Source: an uncultured cyanobacterium
Lineage (GTDB): Bacteria; Cyanobacteriota; Cyanobacteriia; PCC-6307; Cyanobiaceae
Reading direction: 5' to 3'
Assembly (NCBI GenBank): GCA_903935205.1
Contig: CAIZQU010000155.1
Span: 1 to 40,107 of the forward strand
DNA length: 40,107 bases
Position numbers and translations under genes: made by a program. Shown here piece after piece: positions 36,184 to 40,107 of this stretch (positions within the stretch are counted from its first letter, which is position 1; the number at the start of each line of letters is the position of its first letter). The notes below the pieces were generated by a model. The model ran no database searches. It saw only the letters and a program-made list of their open reading frames with translations, and was not told where the DNA came from.

Positions 36184-36615
36184 TCAGCCCACGAAGCGGC
36201 CGTAGAGCCAGCGCACGAAGCCCCCCAGCAGCGGCACCGGCCCGAAGGTGGGGCCCACGAAGTCGAAATAGTCGCGGTGGTCGCAGATCCTGCCGTCGCT
36301 GTTGAGCCGCAGCCGGGAAGTGCCCGGATACACAAACTCGATCCCCTTGATCTTCAGGCCCATCTCCCATTCCACGAAGGCGGTGTCGCCCTCGATCGCG
36401 ACCGCAGCCGGGGTGAGATAGACGTCGTCGCAGCGCTTCAGCAGACCCTCCTGGGCGGCGATGTAAGCGCCGATCCCCTGTCGCTCCTGGGTGGGGTCGC
36501 TGAAGTGCACGTCGTCGGTGTAGAGCGCGCGCCACTGGGCTTCGCTTGGCCCCGGGGCCCCGTAGGGCTTGGTGAACAGGGCGCGCAGCTGGGCGGTGTC
36601 CATCGCGGCAGGCAT
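36184..36615 (-). CDS. NTF2/SnoaL-like domain protein
   Basis: 143 residues from ATG 36615 (a second ATG is at 36603). The fold is the small alpha+beta cone of SnoaL/NTF2-like proteins: DTAQLRALFTKPYGAPGPSE, WRALYTDDVHFSDPTQERQG, IGAYIAAQEGLLKRCDDVYL, IEGDTAFVEWEMGLKIKGIE, FVYPGTSRLRLNSDGRICDH and RDYFDFVGPTFGPVPLLGGF. These proteins may be isomerases, hydrolases or binding proteins. An upstream frame of 47 residues (Pro/Ala-rich) is rejected. Convergent with the EamA transporter gene. Confidence 0.87.
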   Translation of the reverse strand: MPAAMDTAQLRALFTKPYGAPGPSEAQWRALYTDDVHFSDPTQERQGIGAYIAAQEGLLKRCDDVYLTPAAVAIEGDTAFVEWEMGLKIKGIEFVYPGTSRLRLNSDGRICDHRDYFDFVGPTFGPVPLLGGFVRWLYGRFVG

Positions 36616-36767
36616 CGAGGGCTGGGGCCACGATGGCGCAGAACGGCGTTCGCCAGGCGAGCTGGCGGCCGCGCTCTGCTGGGGGGGGTGAGCGGCTGCT
36701 GGCCGAACGCCTGTCCCCGTTCCTGGCTCTGCTTGCCTGAATCCAAGCCTTCCCACAGCTTGCCCCG

Positions 36768-37031
36768 ATGGCCGCCCCCGCCGACCTCGTCAACGACCTG
36801 ATCGCCCTGATCCCGGAGGACGGCAGCCGGATCAGCAACGACGAGATCCGCGCCGCCCTGGAACGCGAGGCGGGGGAAGCGATCAGCGAGGAGCAGCTGA
36901 AGGAGCTCAAGAGCCAGGTGGTGGCCCTGGGTGCCGCCGAGGGTGTGAAGGGCCCCGGCGGCGGCCTGCGGGCGCCTGGAGTCGAGCCGCCTCCGCGAGC
37001 TGCGGCCGCAGCCACTGGACCCCGCAGGTGA
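36768..37031 (+). pseudogene. N-terminal winged-helix-like remnant of a DNA methyltransferase gene
   Basis: An 87-codon frame. It opens MAAPADLVNDLIALIPEDGS and continues ISNDEIRAALEREAGEAISE, LKELKSQVVALGAAEGV, then the wing-like KGPGGGLRAPGVEPPPRA and an Ala/Arg run. The layout resembles the winged-helix lead of some type I-like DNA methyltransferases (a helix, VALG/EGV, then a Gly-rich wing). The frame then stops at a TGA that overlaps the GTG opening the HsdM C-terminal piece (GTGA). The expected catalytic domain between them is missing. It could instead be an independent small protein; on context a deletion remnant is favoured. Confidence 0.6.
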
Positions 37032-37669
37032 AAACCAGGAAAACCGAGCTGCTGTTCATGGCCCTGTTCCTGCAGCTGCTCAAACCCGGCGGCCGGGCGG
37101 CGGTGATCGTGCCCGATGGGGTGCTGTTCGGCTCCAGCAAGGCCCACAAGGAGTTGCGCCGCACCCTGGTGGAAGAGCACTTTCTGGAGGGCGTGGTGTC
37201 GCTGCCGAGTGGGGTGTTTCGGCCCTATGCGGGCGTGAGCACGGCGATTTTGTTGTTCACCAAGACCGGCCGTGGCGGCACCGATCAGGTGTGGTTTTAT
37301 GACATGACCGCCGACGGCTGGAGCCTCGACGACAAGCGCAATCCGCTGCTGCCGCTGGAGAAACTCGGGCCCACCCCCAAGGAAGCCCGGAGCGAGGGCG
37401 AACACGCCAAGAACAACCTGCCCGACTGCCTAGCCCGCTGGCGCCAACGCAAGGATGCCGAGCGCGAGCGGGAACGCACCGCCCAGAGCTTCTGCGTGCC
37501 CAATGCTGAGATCGCCGAGCAGGGCTACGACCTCAGCCTCAACCGCTACAAGGAGCTGATCCACGAGGAGGTGGAGCACCGGCCGCCGCTGGAGATCCTG
37601 GCGGAACTGCGGGCGATCGAGCAGGAGATCCTGCAAGGGATCGAGGAGCTGGAGGGGATGTTGCGCTGA
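37028..37669 (+). pseudogene. hsdM: C-terminal fragment of type I restriction-modification methyltransferase HsdM
   Basis: 213 codons from GTG 37028. The sequence starts in the middle of the family: KTRKTELLFMALFLQLLKPG, GRAAVIVPDGVLFGSSKAHK, LPSGVFRPYAGVSTAILLFT, KTGRGGTDQVWFYDMTADGW, SLDDKRNPLL and the C-terminal NAEIAEQGYDLSLNRYK. The SAM-binding FxGxG region and the catalytic NPPF motif, which should precede it, are absent, so it cannot methylate DNA. No HsdS or HsdR is present on this side. The last 23 residues are nearly repeated by the mini-ORF at 39059. Any product would be a non-catalytic stub. Confidence 0.87.
37598..37669 (+). repeat. 72-base direct repeat, copy 1 (hsdM tail)
   Basis: The last 72 bases of the hsdM fragment, including its stop. 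Copy 2 is at 39065-39136, 1467 bases away, with 67 of 72 positions identical. Of the five differences four are synonymous (CAA/CAG, GGG/GGA, TTG/CTG, CGC/CGA) and one changes Ala to Glu. Confidence 0.95.
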
Positions 37670-37686
37670 GGGGCACGCCAGCGCGA

Positions 37687-38016
37687 TCAGCGGGCGAGGC
37701 CCAGAAATACCAGCAGCGAGCGGTTGAGCCGCAGCAGATCGTCATCCGCCAGGCAGCCAATGCACTGGCCCAGCCGATTTCTGGTCACGGTGATGAGCTT
37801 GTCGACCATCAGGCGGCTGGTTGCTTTCAGACCGTTCTCGGGGGTGGGCTCCACCGCGATGCGAAACACAGGGAGATCAGCGGGATCGGTCGTGATTAGG
37901 CACACCGTCACCGAATCTCTGGCGCCGAAGGCATCATCCTGGACGATCACGACGGGCCTGGGCTTGCTGGCGTAGCCGGAGCCGCCGGCCATGGTCCAGA
38001 GCTCACCGCGCTTCAC
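37687..38016 (-). CDS. mazF: MazF/PemK-type toxin
   Basis: 109 residues, an mRNA interferase of the MazF/PemK/CcdB fold. Motifs are KRGELWTMAGG at the N terminus (the usual RGEIWWV-like start), KPRPVVIVQDDAFGARDSV with the conserved RPVVIVQ, VCLITTD, LKATSRLMVDKLITVTRNRL with the conserved S-x-x-M-x-D-x-L, and LDDDLLRL-type end. The start codon is GTG at 38016, overlapping the antitoxin's TGA (GTGA), so toxin translation depends on antitoxin translation. Cleaves mRNA when the antitoxin is lost (family knowledge). Confidence 0.93.
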   Translation of the reverse strand: MKRGELWTMAGGSGYASKPRPVVIVQDDAFGARDSVTVCLITTDPADLPVFRIAVEPTPENGLKATSRLMVDKLITVTRNRLGQCIGCLADDDLLRLNRSLLVFLGLAR

Positions 38017-38291
38017 TGGCTGTACTCGTCATCGGGCCATTCGTACACCGAATCAATGAACGCCTGGATCTCGGCCTCCTCAGGGCTGGCATTGGCCAGC
38101 AGACACTGCCGCCTGGCCTCGGCGGCGAACTTGGGAGAATGCACATCCGGCACCCAGATCTGGATCGGCCGCATCCCCTGGGCCCGCAACCGCTGGCGGT
38201 GCTCCCGCACCTTGCGCCGGTTAGCCGCACGGCGCGCCTCCTGGGCGGAGGCCTCTGAGTGGCCCAGCTCCGGGGCGGCTTCCGATCCCAT
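38013..38291 (-). CDS. mazE: MazE-type antitoxin, DUF3018 family
   Basis: 92 residues. The conserved core REHRQRLRAQGMRPIQIWVP, DVHSPKFAAEARRQCLLANA identifies the DUF3018 antitoxin family that partners MazF toxins. The N-terminal basic helix (ANRRKVREHRQRLR) would bind DNA, and the acidic C terminus (EAEIQAFIDSVYEWPDDEY) the toxin. It is first in the pair and overlaps the toxin start by four bases, the classic antitoxin-toxin order. It starts with ATG 38291, 99 bases from the divergent FitA-like gene, so the two toxin-antitoxin systems share one intergenic region. Confidence 0.92.
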   Translation of the reverse strand: MGSEAAPELGHSEASAQEARRAANRRKVREHRQRLRAQGMRPIQIWVPDVHSPKFAAEARRQCLLANASPEEAEIQAFIDSVYEWPDDEYSQ

Positions 38292-38389
38292 GGCAGCTCC
38301 TGCAACGGTTACATGTCACCCTAGCCGGAGCTGGAGGGGATGCTGTAATGAATGGCCCTAGCATTCCGCTAGCAATCGGCGGAGGGGCG

Positions 38390-38650
38390 ATGAACACCCT
38401 GGTGCTCCGCCAGGTGCCCGATGCCCTCTATCGCCGCCTCAAGGCGGTGGCAGCGGCGCACCGGCGCTCGATGAATCAGGAGGCGATCCTGGCGCTGGAG
38501 GCGGGGCTGCCGGAGTCGCCGATCCCGCAGCGGCCCTCGCTGGCGGAAAGCCGACGCTGGTTGGAGGAGCAGGTGTGGACCCTGCCGGTTCTGGATGAGC
38601 GCAGCGCCGAGGAGATCCTGGAGTTCGGCAATGACGGTCTCTGCGGCTGA
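38390..38650 (+). CDS. FitA/VapB-type ribbon-helix-helix antitoxin
   Basis: 86 residues. The N-terminal ribbon-helix-helix is MNTLVLRQVPDALYRRLKAV with HRRSMNQEAILALEAG, the FitA-like form (an Arc-type DNA-binding fold). The C-terminal segment WLEEQVWTLPVLDERSAEEI would wrap the toxin. The ATG 38390 has a strong ribosome-binding site (GGAGG seven bases upstream); an in-frame ATG 14 codons earlier lacks one. It overlaps the toxin gene by 20 bases. Divergent from mazE. Confidence 0.92.
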   Translation: MNTLVLRQVPDALYRRLKAVAAAHRRSMNQEAILALEAGLPESPIPQRPSLAESRRWLEEQVWTLPVLDERSAEEILEFGNDGLCG

Positions 38651-39062
38651 AGGCAGCCTGGTGATCGACCTCGCCGTCGACACCAGCGCCGTGCTGGCGG
38701 TGCTCCTGCGGGAGCCCGTCGCCGAAGCCGTGCTGGAGCGGCTCTGCCGGGCCGTGCAGCCGGCGCTGGCCGCACCCACGCGCACGGAGATCCTGCTGGT
38801 GGCGCTGGTGAAGCTGGGGGAGATCGGCCAGGAGCGCGCCCGGGAGTTTCTCGATCAGCAGGCGTTGCTCACCGTGGCCTGGGATGGGGAGCTGGCCGAT
38901 CAGGCGGCCCTGGCCTTCGCGCGCTACGGCAAGGGGCGCCATGCCAGCGGCCTGAACTTCGGCGACTGTTTCTCCTACGCCCTGGCGGAGCGCTTGAAGG
39001 TACCGCTGTTGTTTGTGGGCAACGATTTCATCCACACCGACCTGGAGGCGGCAATGACATGA
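38631..39062 (+). CDS. vapC: VapC/FitB-type PIN-domain toxin
   Basis: 143 residues of the PIN ribonuclease family. Conserved acids: Asp17 in VDTSAVLAVLL, Glu53 in APTRTEILLVAL, Asp112 in GLNFGDCFSYALA and Asp132 in FVGNDF. The phrase GRHASGLNFGDCFSYALAE is the standard third motif. It would cut tRNA or other RNA when free. Start ATG 38631 lies within the antitoxin gene. Its stop overlaps the following 25-codon frame (ATGACATGA). Confidence 0.93.
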   Translation: MTVSAAEGSLVIDLAVDTSAVLAVLLREPVAEAVLERLCRAVQPALAAPTRTEILLVALVKLGEIGQERAREFLDQQALLTVAWDGELADQAALAFARYGKGRHASGLNFGDCFSYALAERLKVPLLFVGNDFIHTDLEAAMT

Positions 39063-39136
39063 CCCTGGCGGAACTGCGGGAGATCGAGCAGGAGATCCTG
39101 CAGGGAATCGAGGAGCTGGAGGGGATGCTGCGATGA
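39059..39136 (+). CDS. 25-codon frame repeating the HsdM C terminus
   Basis: A short frame from ATG 39059 to TGA 39136. Its product, MTLAELREIEQEILQGIEEL then EGMLR, is the end of HsdM apart from the first residues. It overlaps VapC at its start and the AlbA_2 gene at its end (ATGA at 39133-39136). The frame has no separate ribosome-binding site. Reading: the residual 3' end of the original hsdM, left behind when the toxin-antitoxin block was inserted, still coupling translation to the next gene. A functional peptide is not claimed. Confidence 0.7.
   Translation: MTLAELREIEQEILQGIEELEGMLR
39065..39136 (+). repeat. 72-base direct repeat, copy 2 (hsdM tail)
   Basis: Second copy of the hsdM tail; see 37598-37669. 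The two copies enclose both toxin-antitoxin pairs. No inverted termini or integrase are seen, so recombination at short homology is favoured over a transposon. Confidence 0.95.
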
Positions 39137-40107
39137 CCCTGGCCGAGCTGGAGGCCTTGATCTCCACGGGGGAATCTGAACAACTGGAGTTCAAACGCTC
39201 CACCAGCCTGTTGCGTGCAGGTTGCGACACTCTCTGCGCCTTTCTCAATGGCCGGGGCGGCACGGTGTTGTTCGGTGTGGGCGACAGTGGCCGGATCGTG
39301 GGACAGCACTGCAGTGATGCCAGCCGCCGCGAGCTGGCGGAGGCGCTCCGCCGGATCGAACCTTCAGCCCAGGCCACGATCGACGAAGTTCCGCTGCCTG
39401 GGGATGAAAGCAAGCGCGTGATTGCTGTGCGGGTGCCGGCAGGGCAAGGGATGAGACCGTTCTTTCATGACGGGCGCGCCTTTCAACGGATCGCCAGCAG
39501 CACGGGGCGGATGCCCCAGCCGGTCCTGGAGGGCCTGCTCCTGGAGCGCAGCCACCCTATCCAGCGCTGGGAAACCCAGAAAGCGGTGGGCATTACCGCC
39601 GCCGATCTGGATCAGGAGGAACTGCTGCGCACCTTGCGCGTGGGCGTGCAGGCAGGTCGATTGCCGGAGGCGGCGCTCAGCGATCAGGCCGGTGCCCTGG
39701 AGCGGCTGCAGCTCTTGCGGGATGGGGCGATCACCCTGGCGGCCCAGGTGCTGTTCGGCCAGGGAGTGGCTGTTTTGCCCCAGTGCCAGCTGCGGCTGGC
39801 CCGCTTTCGCGGCACCGACAAACGAGAGTTTCTGGATCAGCGGCAACGGAACGGCCATGCCTTCCAGCTGCTGGAGGAGGCGATCCTGTTCTGCCAGCGC
39901 CACCTGAGCACGGCGGCGCGCATTCCCAGGGATCGCCTGGAGCGCGAGGAGCAGCTGGCGATTCCGCTGCCGGCTTTGCGCGAAGCGCTGGTGAATGCCC
40001 TCTGCCATCGCGACTACAGCCAGCAGGGGGCAGCGATCAGCCTGGCGATCTTCGACGACCGGCTGGAGCTCTGGAGTGAGGGCGGCCTACCCTTTGGCCT
40101 GGAGCCA
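39133..40107 (+). CDS. AlbA_2 / GHKL ATPase-domain protein (partial, runs off window)
   Basis: An open frame of 325 codons with no stop by the window end; ATG 39133. It starts TLAELEALISTGESEQLEFK, then RSTSLLRAGCDTLCAFLN, GRGGTVLFGVGDSGRIVG: the AlbA_2 (Schlafen-like) domain, about residues 1-130. A middle helical region follows. The last ~70 residues (RLEREEQLAIPLPALREALV, NALCHRDYSQQGAAISLAIF, DDRLELWSEGGLPFG) begin the HATPase_c_4/GHKL domain. Proteins of this type are often called transcriptional regulators and occur inside type I restriction loci and other defence islands; their biochemical role is unsettled. ATGA coupling to the hsdM-tail frame supports the original order hsdM - this gene. 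Confidence 0.92.
   Translation, partial: MTLAELEALISTGESEQLEFKRSTSLLRAGCDTLCAFLNGRGGTVLFGVGDSGRIVGQHCSDASRRELAEALRRIEPSAQATIDEVPLPGDESKRVIAVRVPAGQGMRPFFHDGRAFQRIASSTGRMPQPVLEGLLLERSHPIQRWETQKAVGITAADLDQEELLRTLRVGVQAGRLPEAALSDQAGALERLQLLRDGAITLAAQVLFGQGVAVLPQCQLRLARFRGTDKREFLDQRQRNGHAFQLLEEAILFCQRHLSTAARIPRDRLEREEQLAIPLPALREALVNALCHRDYSQQGAAISLAIFDDRLELWSEGGLPFGLEP

Noticed and set aside
37598-39136. Transposon bounded by direct repeats
   Set aside because: The repeats are coding hsdM tails, there are no inverted ends and no transposase between them.

Overview
The window looks like a stretch of a high-GC picocyanobacterial chromosome (Cyanobium or freshwater Synechococcus type). Several families restricted to, or typical of, cyanobacteria occur together: AgrE/ArgZ arginine dihydrolase, a cyAbrB regulator, DUF3318, CGLD27, DUF3386, DUF2811, an extended CbiX and a pheophorbide-a-oxygenase-like Rieske protein. 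The HIP1 octamer GCGATCGC recurs (for example at 8632, 10532 and 20970). Assignments rest on reading the translated sequence; no database search was run.

Layout. 0-4 kb: a poly-C run at the window edge, a chromate transporter (chrA) with a repeat-built linker, and agrE on the minus strand, then about 860 bases with no convincing gene. 4.9-9.5 kb: cyAbrB, then folP and tpiA on the minus strand, an S4-domain RNA-binding protein divergent from an ABC exporter, and a DUF6447 protein. 9.5-11 kb: a degenerate 13-base tandem array and a DUF3386 gene. 11-17.5 kb: carB, divergent from a tight run DUF3318-rsfS-CGLD27-asparaginase, followed by initiator tRNA-fMet and a clear terminator. 17.7-25.5 kb: GMC oxidoreductase, a two-hairpin RNA candidate, DUF2811, cbiX with a very His-rich tail, a ParB-like protein, the Rieske oxygenase, a universal stress protein and a membrane protein. 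25.6-27.8 kb: a minus-strand set of two secreted proteins (one extremely Gly-rich), a Nif11-like small protein and a previously untracked 44-residue membrane peptide. 28-36.6 kb: transglutaminase-like protein, a sigma-70 factor with a long tail, small membrane proteins, a PsiE-like protein, a methyltransferase, an N-acetylhexosamine-kinase-like protein coupled to a DOMON-like protein, an EamA transporter and an NTF2/SnoaL-like protein.

36.7-40.1 kb is the accessory end. A type I DNA methyltransferase (hsdM) is reduced to an N-terminal winged-helix-like piece and a C-terminal piece lacking the catalytic NPPF region. After it come a minus-strand MazEF pair, a plus-strand FitA/VapB-VapC pair, a 25-codon copy of the hsdM tail, and a translationally coupled AlbA_2/GHKL ATPase gene that runs off the window. 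The two hsdM tails form an imperfect 72-base direct repeat (67/72 identical) around the toxin-antitoxin block. Four of the five differences are synonymous, which points to insertion of a toxin-antitoxin cassette carrying its own hsdM tail rather than to a fresh duplication.

Most of the window is housekeeping and pigment/metabolite metabolism. The parts that most deserve a second look are the hsdM-tail/toxin-antitoxin island, the Nif11-like/44-residue peptide pair beside the secreted Gly-rich protein operon, the 13-base tandem array, and the two-hairpin RNA candidate at 19.57-19.64 kb.
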